Below the pieces are notes generated by a model. The model was not told where the DNA came from. It made no database searches and saw only the letters and a program-made list of their open reading frames with translations. Shown here piece by piece: positions 1-12,100 of a stretch of 64,000 bases of DNA. The translations under genes and the position numbers were made by a program. The stretch's first letter is position 1; every line of letters begins with the position of its first letter. The stretch is from Asparagopsis taxiformis (Eukaryota > Rhodophyta > Florideophyceae > Bonnemaisoniales > Bonnemaisoniaceae): the NCBI GenBank assembly GCA_030407315.1, contig JALQPE010000911.1:39139-103138 (forward strand), in the 5' to 3' direction.

Positions 1-515
1 TATCCTTTACCTTCTGTCCTTCAGTCCTAGGCTAACCTACTTCATAACCATCGATGTAAGGTGAATATCTAGATTCCTACCTACTTGAGAGTATAGTTTA
101 TTATAACGGGAAACGGACGGTTTTGTATAGTCAATGTGCTACACAGCACCAGGAGTAGATTTTGCGCACCGATAATCTATGCTTGATATTGGAGAGACCG
201 GCTTCTTGTAGCCTCGGAAAATGTGCAGGTAGTACCTTTCCAGAGGTCCTGGAGGTGTTCACACCAACTCTAGTCCATTTTAACGAGTTTGAATTTCGAC
301 CGCCAGAATCTCTGTCGTGAGAAAATGGTGGTCGGAATTTACCGTGCTGCTCTCCCAATACTGAACTTTTTAGGTAGTTCAGCCCGGGTGAACAAGACAC
401 AGATTGCTCTTCAAAGCCGCCCGAAGCCGTCGAAACCATCCTTCCACAATGTTCCCGACTTCAAAATTCCTATCTCACCCTTCCCAAAGTGAGAGAGGGA
501 CCAAGGTACCAGACG

Positions 516-894
516 CTTACAGCTGAGGCAGTTTACCAGGGATGCTTACAGCAAAGTCATCGTTACGATGACTTTGCTGTAAGAAAAGAAAACATTACAG
601 TGGGCGAAGGATTTTACCGGGTGAAAAAATCACCAAGAATTTTTTTACCGGGTAAAAAATCGTGGCTACTGTAATGAAACGTTTTCTTACAGCAAAGTCA
701 TCGTAACGATGACTTTGCTGTAAGAAAAGGAAACATTACAGTAGGCGAAGAATTTTTACCGGGTAAAAAATCACCAAGAATTTTTTTACCGGGTAAAAAA
801 ACGTGCCTGCTGTAATGTTTTCTTTCCTTACAGCAAAGTCATCGTAACGATGACTTTGCTGTCAGCACCCGCGGTAAACTGCCTCAGCTGTAAG
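516..894. repeat. Palindromic cassette 1
   Basis: The cassette is bounded by perfect 22-bp inverted ends that begin CTTACAGCTGAGGCAG. Inside are three copies of a hairpin with arms CTTACAGCAAAGTCATCG and a TTA or TAA centre, at about 548-587, 685-724 and 826-863 (the last has one changed base). They are separated by AT-rich spacers with small ACCCGGT/ACCGGGT palindromes. No protein is encoded. Confidence 0.85.
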
Positions 895-1583
895 CGGTCT
901 GGCTTCACCCTCTCTCTCATGTCTCTTGTCTTCCTTCATCCCAGCCTATCCCAACCTCCCTTCTATGTCGACTCCGGTGTCACTCCAGCCGACCCTTCAG
1001 TGAGTGCAATCCTTCTCTACCACCGCCATAATCTACTCATACTATCCCCTTCATGTTGCTGCATACCTACCCTCCCATCCTTCCTGATTTTCCTACAATC
1101 CTAGGCTAGCCTACTTACCAACTATGTTGGTATTGAAGGCAGCTAGATTCCTAGTAACTCAGATCTATAGTCTGCTGAAAAGGGCGATTTGGTGTGGTCA
1201 CTGTGCCACACGGCACCAGGAATAGAATCTGGCCACGGATACTCTATGCTTGATCTCAGAGAGAACAGCTGCGCCAATGCTCCGAAAACGTGCTGTCAGT
1301 ACCTTTCCAGACGTCCTGGAGGTGCTCATGCCAGCTCTAGTTCATTTTAGGGAGGTTGAGTTTCGACAATCAGAATTTCACTCTTGAGGAAATTGTGTTT
1401 GAAATTTTGTGCACTCCTCCCGCCGTACCAGGCAGGGCACCCAGCCCAGACTGGGTTAGCACGACGCAGAGTGCTCCCCAACACCGCTAACAGCCGTCCA
1501 AACCATCCCTCTGCCATGTTTTACGGCTTCACAATTCCTTGCTCACCCTTCCCAAGGTGAGGGAGGGACCAAGCTCCCAGCCG

Positions 1584-1793
1584 CTTACAGCTGAGGCAGT
1601 TTACCAGGGATGCTTACAGCAAAGTCATCGTTACGATGACTTTGCTGTAAGAAAACGTTTTCATTACAGTGGCCAGGAATTTTTTACCCGGTAAAAAAAT
1701 CATGGCTACTGTAATGAATTGTTTTCTTACAGCAAAGTCATCGTAACGATGACTTTGCTGTAAACATCCCTGGTAAACTGCTCCGTCTGTAAG
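1584..1793. repeat. Palindromic cassette 2
   Basis: This is a shorter member of the same family, with two copies of the 18-bp-arm hairpin (about 1612-1651 and 1725-1763) and one ACCCGGT palindrome between them. The ends are CTTACAGCTGAGGCAG on the left and a slightly mutated complement on the right, finishing at CTGTAAG. Confidence 0.8.
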
Positions 1794-2036
1794 CCGTTGG
1801 TCTCAACCCTCGATCTCATGTCTGTTGTCCTCCTTCATCATCTCCACATCCCTTCCTGCTAAGCATCACTTCTCTAGTGTCACTCTACCAGTCCTTTTCG
1901 TGCATGAAATACTTTTCTACCACTGCCATAGTCTACACATACTATTGCCTCTATACTTCTGCATGCCTACGCTTCCATCTTTCTCTCCCGTGCTAGGCTT
2001 AGAGAATATCCTACTTCCTGAAGATCATTGTACAGT

Positions 2037-2097
2037 GAGGCAGTAAAAATCACTGTCTCACCGTACTGTCTGAGGCCCCCTTTTCAACACCGTAGTG
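2037..2097 (+). mobile_element. Orphan CACTA-type right terminus
   Basis: The sequence has ACTGTC motifs followed by a terminus reading ...CTTTTCAACACCGTAGTG. It is nearly identical to the terminus at 8587-8630 and is the inverse of the CACTACGGTGTTG end at 50326. The block ends in TAGTG, as CACTA-superfamily elements do. No matching left end lies nearby, so this is a truncated or deleted copy. Confidence 0.6.
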
Positions 2098-2320
2098 TAT
2101 AAGGGCTGGAGTGGCTCTGGGGATTACAGAAAGGTGTTTTATCTGTCCGTAAAGCTTCTGGCTTGCGCATTAGGGCTGGCAGAATGCATCGATTTTTGGT
2201 CATCAGATTCTCACAACTGCAGATATGATGAATTTCGGCCATGGCCAAAATTCAACTTTGTCGGAACGACGTAGATTTGGACTGGATGCCTCCAAGTGCA
2301 TGCACTTGAAAGTGCACTTA

Positions 2321-2390
2321 GTCCAAAAAATTGTCCAGAGTACGCTCCCAGGCGATGGCCTGGAAGTGTACTCTGGACAAGTTTTTGGAC
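2321..2390. repeat. Long imperfect hairpin
   Basis: The 70-bp segment folds on itself. GTCCAAAAA, TTGTCCAGAGTAC and CCAGGC in the left half pair with their complements in the right half, leaving small internal loops. A shorter palindrome (CAAGTGCATGCACTTG) lies just upstream at about 2293-2308. It is probably the core of a small foldback element. Confidence 0.6.
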
Positions 2391-2928
2391 CTGGAAGAGG
2401 TTGAATTGCACAATGCTTGTGTTGAAATGAAACATTTATATGGCCCATTCTTTACTCGGACAGCTGAAATCCTATCTACTCGAGAGTAAAGTATATAAAA
2501 ACTGGAAACAGACGGTTTTGTATAGTCAATGTGCCACACGGCACCAAGAGTAGATTTTGCCCTCCGATAATCTATGGTTGATTTCAGAGAGGATAACCGC
2601 GTGCAGTCACAGGACATGTGTTACCAGATCCTTCCCAGAGGTCCTGGAGGTGTTCACACCAACTCCAGCCCACTTTAACGAGTTTGAATTTCGAAAGTCA
2701 GAATCTCTGTCGTGAGAAAATTGAACCATTTCCGACCACGTGGTAGAAATTTCGTACACTCCTCCAACCATACTAGACACAACACCCAGCTCAAACCGGG
2801 TGTAAACAACACAATGTGTTACCTATTGCCGCCTACAGCCGTCCATACCATTCCTATACCCTGTTTCCTGACTTCATAATTCCCTCCTCACCCTTCCCTA
2901 GGTCGGAAAAGGACGGAAGTACCTGCCG

Positions 2929-3391
2929 CTTACAGCGGAAGCAATTTACCAGGGATGCTTACAGCAAAGTCATCGTTACGATGACTTTGCTGTAAGAAAA
3001 TAAATCATTACAGCAGCCATGATTTTTTACCCGGTAAAAAATTCTTGGCCACTGTAATTGAAACGCTTTCTTACAGCAAAGTCATCGTAACGATGACTTT
3101 GCTGTAAGAAAATAAATCATTACAGCAGCCACGATTTTTCACCCGGTAAAAATTCTTGCTGATTTTTTACCCGGTAAAATTTCTTTGGCCACTGCAATGG
3201 AAACGTTTCCTTACAGCAAAGTCATCGTTACGATGACTTTGCTGTAAGAAAATAAATCATTACAGCTGCCATGATTTTTTTACCCGGTGAAAAAATTCTT
3301 GGCCACTGTAATGGAAACGCTTTCTTACAGCAAAGTCATCGTAACGATGACTTTGCTGTAAGAATCCCCGGTAAACGGCTTCCGCTGTAAG
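2929..3391. repeat. Palindromic cassette 3
   Basis: This is the largest cassette, with four copies of the CTTACAGCAAAGTCATCG hairpin (about 2959-2997, 3070-3109, 3209-3247 and 3325-3363) and spacers carrying TTTACCCGGTAAA palindromes. The ends are CTTACAGCGG and its complement. The inverted similarity continues outward on both sides for roughly 100 bp. Confidence 0.85.
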
Positions 3392-3809
3392 GGGCTGAGA
3401 GTTCCGTCCCCCTCCCACCTAGGGAAGGGTGAGCAAGGAATTGGGAAGTCAGGAACATGGCTCAGCAGAACGTTTGTACGGCTGTGAGTGGCTTCCAGGA
3501 GCATTCTGTGTCATGTGTTATCTCAGCAACGTCTCTTATAGTCGAACCTCACGGGTTGTCAAGGTCTAAAACTAGTTCCCCCCTACGGTCTAGCTAGTGA
3601 AATCATGTAAAGTTGTAGACTAATACAAAAATGTAGCAATCAATAGGCTTAGTAGCACTAAACTATGACATGAAGGTCAGATGTATAGATGAAAATAGAA
3701 AGGTGGGCTAAGCGAATAATGTTGAGATGAGAAAGACAGAACTTCATAGCAGGGAACAATAGCATAGGTTTTAATACTTCTCGTATGCTATCTATTGCTC
3801 CTGTCATAC

Positions 3810-5935
3810 TTTTAATATTCGACGGTGTGGATGTGGTCCGTGAGGACGTCCTTCTCCGTCTTCAAGTAGATGTGGCCGCGCGTGGGCAGACCATAGACTA
3901 AATTCTGCTCCCACAGGAAGATCTCCTCACCTGAAGCCGACCCCGTAATGGTAAAGGTCACCGCGATCAACTAAGACGGAATAGGGTGGCACATAAAAGT
4001 GGTTAACGGGAACCTTCCACATGTCGGCGTCCGTATGGACCAGGCATACATGACTATAAGGTGCAGCTACTATAAAGAACCCATCGGATCCGCTCGACAT
4101 CATGAAATAGGATGGGGATTGGGTAGGTCCGACTCCTCAAAATTGGGATTCTCAGAAGTCCGTGTGCCCATCCTGGTCCGCAGCCCCATCTGTTTTAAGA
4201 AGCAGCCGTAATCCTGTCTTCGGGAAAAAGACAGGATCCTCACCCTCCATTCCCAACTTCAAGAAATCCGCACAAACACCAAGAGCAAGCTCTGCCACCA
4301 ACTTGTTCCTGTACATATCCAAATTCCCCTCCTCCAGCTTGTCGCACAATTCACACCGCGGCAGGGGGAGTCGCCCACGACCACCATCTATGCGGTCCTT
4401 CGCAGCACCCACGTTGTGGATGAAATGCCACGGCGAAGGATCAAAACCGGGCTTGGCGAAATCTGGGGGCTCGTCCTGTGGTTTCCTGTCTTCATAATCA
4501 GAATCAGACTGCTGGGAGGGTTTCTGTGGCTTTTCAACCTCCTCAACCAGCTGGAACTGCCGAGAAAAGTGACTGAAGAGGTCATGCGTCGCACTACCAG
4601 CCGTGGACGACTGCAAGAGGCCTTCCACAACAACCACCCCCATGTTGTCCAGCAACGCCGCTTCACCGCAAAGTACTATTCCACCACCGAGTCCTCAGCA
4701 CCTGGCGATGCAGCTGCCAGGAATGCTGCCGCCTTTATTTCCGCCCGCACCGTCTCTACCGTCGTAATTTCCATGTAGTACTTCATCGGGCTACCAGACG
4801 CAATTGCGTTAGGGAGAACGGCGGCCACATTCTCATCGACGATACTGTCGGGAATAGGATTTTCATGGGCGTCGTCGAACTGGAGAATCGGCTCCCGAGA
4901 ACGTCCTCTGGAAGCCGACTTGGATTTCTTTGACGACGACTTTGATGAAGTCTCACTGAGCTTCCTCTTTTTGGTAGAGGGCTCGGGCGTCGCAGAAGCG
5001 GTTTCCCAGTTGCGCTTCCCGAGGATGGAGCTTTTACCCGCATCCTTGGGTGCGCTCTCCAGCTCGACGACCTGAATAGGGCTCGCACCACCCGCCGTCG
5101 CTGTTCCACCACGACCGGAACGACTCTCTTTCAGGCAGGTACTCCTTTTGGGCATCACTTTCCCAGAAGTTTCCACTCCGGACGATGCAGACACGACAGG
5201 GGCAGTGGCAGAAACAGAGGCAGCCTCGGAATAGCTGGAAGAATCTAATTGAGGTGGTACTACCTCAATTGGATTCTTCAAAGGCAAAGGAATGGAGGAT
5301 GAAGGGATGGTCAGGGAAATGGAAATGGAAGGGGAAGGGTTGGCGGAATCATGACCACATGTGACTGGGAGCGCAGCATGTGGGATGTGTGGGTCCACCA
5401 CGTAAAATTGTTTCCGCATTTACATGTCGCGGTAGCCAGTTACGCGCAGGAGCATTTTCCTGGCGTCCTTTCAAAACACAGACTTCCGATTGGGAAAGAT
5501 CTTCTCAAACTTGGAGCCATTGGGAGGGCCTTCCTTGGGATGTAAGTCCGCTCAGAACCCCTTCTTGGGCACCATCAGCGCAAAAACTTCGACAACGCGT
5601 GAGTGAATGTCGAAGCTCTTGCTCGGGTCACCCACGCTGGGAATGGAGCCATCCAGCATCCTCAACACATCCGAAACGTTCCAATACTCGGCCACCTCCT
5701 TCACGTACCCGAAGATTTCCAACAAACCAGCAATCCATTCCTGCCCAATGGTACCAACCGAGTTCGGTTTCAGCCCGGCCCACCAACGGCTACAAGTGTA
5801 GTACGCCGTCATCTCGAGGTTGACACAATTTTGGACGTCCGGAGCACCCCTAAACGATCCGTTGAACAACAATTTCACCGTACACCCAGCCAGATTCTCC
5901 GTCGAAGAGAACTGCACGAACTCTGGCCTGTTCGG
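3810..5935 (-). pseudogene. Decayed ParB-family transposon gene, copy A (N-terminus lost)
   Basis: This copy is homologous along its length to copy B (60353-63869). Surviving open pieces read right to left: a conserved middle domain (5552-5917, with IGQEWIAGLLEIFGYVKEVA), a Ser/Pro-rich basic segment (4676-5419) and a C-terminal domain (4152-4655, with ELALGVCADFLKLGMEGEDP). The terminal 'GHIYLKTEKDVLTDHIHTV' end is recognisable near 3830-3900. In-frame stops and shifts separate the pieces. The ParB-like N-terminal part found in copy B is missing beyond 5935. The gene sits between the palindromic cassettes and a CACTA right end, the same order as in the right-hand locus. The function of the middle and C-terminal domains is not recognised. 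Confidence 0.7.
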
Positions 5936-7858
5936 AATAGTTTTCTGCAGCCAAATCCGTTTTCAAGAATTGCTCCATCGTTGCAGACTTCTTCAACCAC
6001 TAGCCAACGACCTCTGATATTCACTTTGCGAGGTTCAACTTGCACTTCAGACGAACTATACTGGGCAATATTGATGCATGTCTCGCTTGCTGAAGGAGAT
6101 TTACTCTTTTCCGCTACTTCTCCGCTATAGTGCAGAATTATATTTCTCCGCCACTAAATTCAACCATTAAGAAACCTTTCCTGGCTTTCATTCGATCCAA
6201 TGAACTGTTTCACCACAATGATTTGTCCTATGCTCATTACTTTATGCACAATGATTGCTATTTCATCCGGGCTCGACCTACTCAATATCGTTTTGCTATC
6301 TTGTATCGCATTCCCTAAACACCAGCCTGGCCAAGACGTATCCACTTCCGTTTGTTACGCAGTGATGCTCTAAGCACTAATACTGAATCTGATTTTCTCA
6401 TGCACGTAGTTCCTACTCGTATACTCTACCATATTCTCGGCCCTATTCACAAGGTGAAAACACGATGTCTCGTTGAATCGTACTCGGTGTGATATCTTAA
6501 ATTAGGATACATTTATATATTGCAATGCAGACTCACTGCTCGCTTGAAACATGAAAATTATAAAAATTCTTCGACACTGCTGTTTCCTAACCGCCACCAT
6601 CCACGTGGCCCGCTTTGACTGCCTGCCAAGTGTACTCGGAGCATACAATGACGTTATCGATATATACCATCCACATCATCACTGGAAGGGCGGACTCCTC
6701 GTCCAGGAAAGTGCGCCATTTTTCTTACTCTTCACCTCCGCCTGTCCTGTAGGCCCCATATGCTAGTGTTTTTCCTATATTTCTGTAGTGATGACGTCAT
6801 TCTAGACAATAAAAGGCGGTAGAAGATACGATAATGTGCGCCTCCTCTGCCAGATCATGTGCTTCCAAGCGTAATTCGCAGCCTAGGTATCGTTTTTCTG
6901 GGCCTCCCATCGCACCGCTCTGTTTCAAATTCATCCCTCTATTGTTCTCCTACACGTCATTTCCGCCCGCAGAGTGCTACTTAAACAACAGATTCTGAAA
7001 ATCCCTGTTTCCATCTTCATATCCGTCGGAAACAAAGCAACAACCCTGGCCGTGGAAGCCGTATAGATCATCTAAACTGCTTCCAAAGCGTAAGTTTTAG
7101 ATCATCAATACGGCTTCCAAGGCCAAAGTTGTTGCTTTGTCTCCGACGGATATGAACCATGATGGTACGTTTCCACAACTCACGCCACTAACCCAGTTTT
7201 CTATTCGTTTTCTCTTTCTCAGGTTTCCAGTCGGTGAGTGTTCCACTTCTACTTTCATTTATCTTTCTCTCTTACCACTTCTCCACTACTTTTCTTTTCT
7301 GCCTGTGAGTACATATCTCAATTTGGGATGCAATGGTATTTGTTAAGGTACGTTAGTCTCCTAATCACCATCAATTTCCCTCTCCAATTCAACGTCACTA
7401 ACTTGTTTCCTTTCTCTACATCATTTTTTCTTCTTCTCTTCATTTCCTAGCTTATTCATGCAGCTCAATCAGTTGATAGATTTCTAGACTTTTCTAGTAG
7501 TTTTAGTTTTACTCGTCGGAATAGTGTTAGTTGTAGTAGCATTTTTAACATAGGGATTGTTTATTCTCAATGTAGCCTGCGCAAATAAACAAATCCAGAG
7601 TGAAGCTTCCCATATCGCACCCTCTTAGATTGCTACCTATCCTACCGCGTATACCTCTCGCTAGCTCATAGTCACTACGAAATAAAAATTCCTAGCCGTA
7701 CTATTCTGTCCATTCCCATATGAATACCGTCCATGCCCCATCCTCATAGCGCTAGAACTGCCTTCCTCTACCCCGGAAAGATGCCCACGACAGCGTGACG
7801 CTCCATCTCATCCACCACTCCCAGACACCGAATTTTACTATATCAGGACACTACTTTT
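5936..7858. other. Non-coding stretch of the left CACTA copy
   Basis: No convincing gene is seen; the short ORFs lack domains and bias. The stretch holds one clear structure, the foldback at 7016-7156. It lies between the decayed ParB-family gene and the subterminal repeats, so it is probably internal sequence of the same transposon. Confidence 0.4.
7016..7156. repeat. Foldback with ~60-bp arms
   Basis: The left arm begins TTCATATCCGTCGGA and continues through ACAAAGCAACAA and TGGAAGCCGTAT. The right arm is its reverse complement with a few mismatches, separated by a short loop around 7078-7090. This is consistent with a small foldback or MITE, or with a hairpin RNA source. Confidence 0.7.
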
Positions 7859-8275
7859 ACTGTCTCCAGGTGCTGCCCAGGGCAGCACGAAATACTGTCT
7901 CCAGGTGCTGCCCAGGGCAGCACAAAGTACTGTCTCCAGGTGCTGCCCAGGGCAGCACGAAATACTGTCTACAGGTGCTGCCCAGGGCAGCACAAAGTAC
8001 TGTCTACAGGTACTGCCCAGGGCAGCACAAAGTACTGTCTACAGGTACTGCCCAGGGCAGCACAAAGTACTGTCTACAGGTACTGCCCAGGGCAGCACAA
8101 AGTACTGTCTACAGGTACTGCCCAGGGCAGCACAAAGTACTGTCTACAGGTACTGCCCAGGGCAGCACAAAGTACTGTCTACAGGTACTGCCCAGGACAG
8201 TGAAAATCACTGTCTCCAGGTACTGCCCAGGACAGTGAAAATCACTGTCTCCAGGTACTGCCCAGGACAGTGCAC
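7859..8275 (+). repeat. 35-bp tandem minisatellite, about 12 units
   Basis: Units of 35 bp are built from TACTGTCTACAGG followed by the palindrome CTGCCCAGGGCAG and CACAAAG. About nine near-identical units are followed by three variants in which the palindrome has changed to CCCAGGACAG. The array leads directly into the CACTA terminus, so it is best read as amplified subterminal repeats. The open frames across it are a by-product of the 35-bp period. Confidence 0.85.
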
Positions 8276-8630
8276 CGTGTTGGTTCCATCTATTGTCCCA
8301 GGCAGCGTATTTCACTATCCGGCCATGTTGCCTTGGCCAATACAAAACACTATCCGCCAACACTGCCCAGTACAGTAAATTACATCATATCCAACTATTG
8401 AATAAATCATTAATTTTTACTGTCTCCATTCACTGCCTCAGACAGTACTGTGAGACAGTGTTTTTTACTGTCTGCAGACAGTGTTCCGTACTGTCTGCCA
8501 GACAGTGCAAATCACTGTCTCCAAGTGTGGCATTAATTTTCATTTGCCGCATAGTGATTTTTACTGTCTCAGACAGTAAAAATCACTGTCTCGCAGTACT
8601 GTCTGAGGCCCCCTTTTCAACACCGTAGTG
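8276..8630 (+). mobile_element. CACTA-type right terminal region of the left copy
   Basis: Dense ACTGTC/GACAGT motifs lead to a terminal inverted repeat that ends CAACACCGTAGTG at 8630. This is the inverse of the CACTACGGTGTTG start at 50326. CACTA elements typically end CACTA...TAGTG and have subterminal repeat arrays bound by the transposase complex. A TGG triplet follows and may be the 3-bp target duplication, but the other end is outside the window. Confidence 0.7.
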
Positions 8631-8644
8631 TGGTAGGGGGGACC

Positions 8645-9132
8645 TGTTGGAACGAATTGGTCGCTTACCGAGCGTTTATTGAATCTGCGAGCTCACTACA
8701 TTATTTGTATTCTCGCCGAGGTGCGCCGGCGGTGCTAAGGACAGCCTGTTCATGGCTGCTCCAGACAGACTGTCACTGACAGTCTGTCCTAGCAAGCACC
8801 CGCTGCCAATCTGGTACACGTGGGCTTCTCTATCATATCATCCACACGTGTACACTTATCATAACATTTTCCCTCTGCCATGATGGCAACCCATCCTGGC
8901 ATTTCTAATTACTAATTGAAAGTATGAGAAACAAATTGAAACTTCGGACGCTATTATCTCCATGAAGAAAGGTCGTAGAAGCTTCGGAGAAGTTGCTACC
9001 CTACTAATTCGGGCACGCTGAACACGATGAGATAGGTTTCGGAGCGCCTAGAGCACTCTTTCTAGGAGGAATCGAGGGTCAAAGTTTTCTCACGTAATTG
9101 AGCCCCTCAGGGCCAATTCCAGTGCTCCAACA
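8645..9132 (-). repeat. Copia1 3' LTR
   Basis: A 488-bp LTR with TGTTGG...CCAACA ends; it is the 3' LTR relative to the minus-strand genes. The last codons of the pol frame run into it. Confidence 0.95.
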
Positions 9133-12100
9133 CTCCCCCTCTTTGACCTTCTCGATTAATGATCTGGTAGTTACCCCCATAAGTTCACGAAGCTTGACGA
9201 ACTGAATCCTTTGCAGAGGCTTAGTGAGGACATCCGCTACCATATCGGATGTTGGACAGTAGTCGATATCGAACATCCCTTCGAGGAGGCAATCGCGGAC
9301 AAAGTGGTACCGAATGTCGATATGCTTCGTGCGGGTTCCAGAAGCATCGTTCCTAACCATTTTGATAGATCCTTGATTATCCACATTGATGAGGATAGGA
9401 TCTGCAGGATTTGTACCGCTGCTGAAACCAACGATGTTTCTCAGCCAGATTGCCTCCTTCACTGCTGCACTGAGAGCCATGTATTCGGCTTCTGAGGAAG
9501 ACTGGGCTACACAGCCTTGCTTACGAGACTTCCAGCTCACCGCTCCTCCAGCCATCTTGAAGACATAGCCACTAGTCGACTTCCGGTTGATAGTACAACC
9601 GCCCCAGTCCGAGTCGCTGTACCCGACTGGTGCAAGTGTTGCTGTAGCTCTGTACATCACGCCAAAGTCCCGTGTACCAGCGATGTAGCGTAGGACACGT
9701 TTAACGGCTACCTAGAGAGCTTTTGTCGGGGCCTCAACGAACTGTGCAAGTCTCCCAACGGCAAATGTGATGTCAGGGCGAGTTCCCACCGCTAGGTACA
9801 TCAGGCTACCAATTGCTCTGCGATAGAGCGTAGAGTCGATGGGCTCAGTTTCTGTATCCCCGACAGAGATCTGAGCTTGCATTGGCGTAACAGCCGGACT
9901 TGCGTTTTCCATTCCAAACCGTTCCAATACCTTCTCAGCGTAGCGGGACTGATTCAAGTGTAGCAGTCCTTTGGAGGTGTTGCGCGCAATCTCTAGGCCA
10001 AGACATACCCGAGCTCTACCACAATCCTTCATCTCGAAACGCTTACTGAACTCTGCTTTCAGCTCATCCAACATATCTCTACTGCTTGAAGCAAGAAGAA
10101 TATCGTCGACGTATAGTGCAATGATGATCATAGAGTCGTCACGATACCTGACGTAGAAACATGGATCGTACGGAGAGCTCTGGAAGTCGAGCTGTGAAAT
10201 GAGAAAGTCATCGATCTTAGCATGCCACTGCCTCGGAGCTTGTTTGAGTCCGTATAGAGCCTTTTGCAGTTTGCAGACATGGTCTGGATGCTTCGAGTCG
10301 ACGAATCTCTCCGGCTGCTCCATGAATATGTCCTGCTCGAGATCTCCGTAGAGGAAGGCTGTTTTGACGTCCATTTGATCGCAGTGCAAATCGTGGTGGA
10401 CAGTGAGCGCAAAGAACATGCGAAGAGTACAGAACTGGACAACGGGGGCATAAGTCTCGGCGTAGTCGATGCCGTACTTCTGCTGGAATCCTCGAGTTAC
10501 GAGTCGAGCTTTGTGTTTGATCGAGTGCTCACCAGTTTCACTGACAACATCTTTGCGTTTGAAGACCCACTTCGAAGTGAGGAGGTTGAGAGCTTCATTG
10601 CGGGGGACCAGAATCCAGGTGCCATTTGCTTCGAGGGAATCCATCTCGGACTGAATGGCCTCAATCCAGAGATCTTTCTCCTCCCCCTTGGTCACCTCAG
10701 TGAAGGTAAGAAGATGTTCCGGAGTGGTATCAGCAGTAGTGGAGACAAGGGCAGTTGTTTTCCACCACTCACCCGGAGGTTTACGAGATCGAGAAGATTT
10801 ACGCGGAGCGTTAAGGAGAGACTCATCAGTAGATGCTGAGGGAGTTGGTGGAGGAGATTGAGGTTGTGGAGCGTTGGTGTCAGAGTCAGAGTCCGAATGG
10901 GATGGAGGAGGAGTATCCTGTTTGATAGAGAGACCAGACTTGCCGTCTCCATCCCATGGCTCAGTATTGGACTCAGAAGCAGCATCAACGCCGTTGTAGT
11001 CTGTATCAGAAGATGGCAAACGCTTCTTTTGCAGCTCGTCGAACACTACGTCTCGCGACAAAACTACCTTTTCATTTGCTGTGTCCCATAGTTTGTAGGC
11101 TTTCTGGGAGCTTGCGTATCCAAGCATAATTGCTTCCTTTGCCCGCAAATCAAGGGTCTAAAGAAGTTTATCAGGCGTTTATCAGGCGTTTTGTACCAGC
11201 ATCTACTTCCGAACGTTCGCATATGAGCAATACTCGGTTTCCTACCATACCAGATCTCATGTTGCTGTGATGGAGCATGGCACGAATTTGATCTTTGAGG
11301 GTTCTGTTCATTCTCTCTGCCACACCATTCTGTTGCGGAGTGTATGCACAGGTGGTCTGACGTTTGATGCCTTTGCTGTCGAAGAAGGAGGTAAAGTCGT
11401 TTGAGAAGAACTCTCCCCCTCCATCCGAACGTAGTTGGCGGAGTGTACAACCAGTTTGCATTTCAGCCATGCGCAGGAATCTCTGGAAGGAGTCGAAGCA
11501 GTCGGACTTACGGTGAAGCGGGTATACCGTTAGCCATCGGGACTTGTCATCAACAAACGTCACAAAGTATCGAGCTCCCCCTTTCGAGAGTACTTCCATC
11601 GGCCCTGCCAGATCTGTGTGAACCAACTGGAGTAGCTCAGATGCTCTCGTTTCGGAGAGCTTTGGAATAGCTGCTCGGGGCATTTTGCCGGTTATGCATC
11701 CTTCACATGGGGCACCTGCATCTGATTTCTGAGATTTGATTCGGAGGCCCTTCACAGCAGATAGCTGTTCCATGCGTGAGATACCGGATTTGTTGACATG
11801 CCCGAGCCGCTCGTGCCAGAGCTGTAGCGAGGCCACACAGGCTGTTTGCTGCACATGATCTTTTGGGGCCTCTGACGAGAAGAGATCAATGGCATAGAGT
11901 CCCTTGCTTCTCCGTCCAGTGGCTATCGGTTTGTTGTTCTGATTCAGGATGACTGTATTGTTGTTGAACTGCACCGATATGCCTCGAGTAGTGAGGGTGC
12001 TGACGGAGATGAGAGAAAATACAAAAGAGGAAACGTGGAGGACGTCACGAAGTATGCACTGTTTTATTTCCCCATATAGAGAGATCATTAAACGAACATC

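Larger units (their letters stand above)
1..3480. repeat. Three diverged copies of a ~1 kb palindrome-bearing repeat unit
   Basis: Three similar stretches follow each other. A segment containing a shared GGCACCA-like core lies near 140-215, 1203-1275 and 2530-2600. Similar sequence with AGGTCCTGGAGGTG-type motifs follows at about 240-500, 1310-1560 and 2640-2900. Each copy then enters a palindromic cassette, listed separately. In the third copy the flanks of the cassette are themselves inverted repeats: the sequence left of 2929 matches the reverse complement of the sequence right of 3391. The unit therefore resembles a foldback or MITE-type element. I see no convincing coding sequence here. 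Confidence 0.6.

Noticed and set aside
7795..8378. Overlapping ORFs with a repeated QVLPRAAQSTVYRY-type peptide
   Set aside because: All three forward frames and a reverse frame are open because the 35-bp repeat unit happens to lack stops. There is no start context or domain. It is best explained as minisatellite.
8645..9132. A second gene product at the right end of pol running into the LTR
   Set aside because: The terminal residues are simply the pol C-terminus overlapping the 3' LTR, as in many copia elements.
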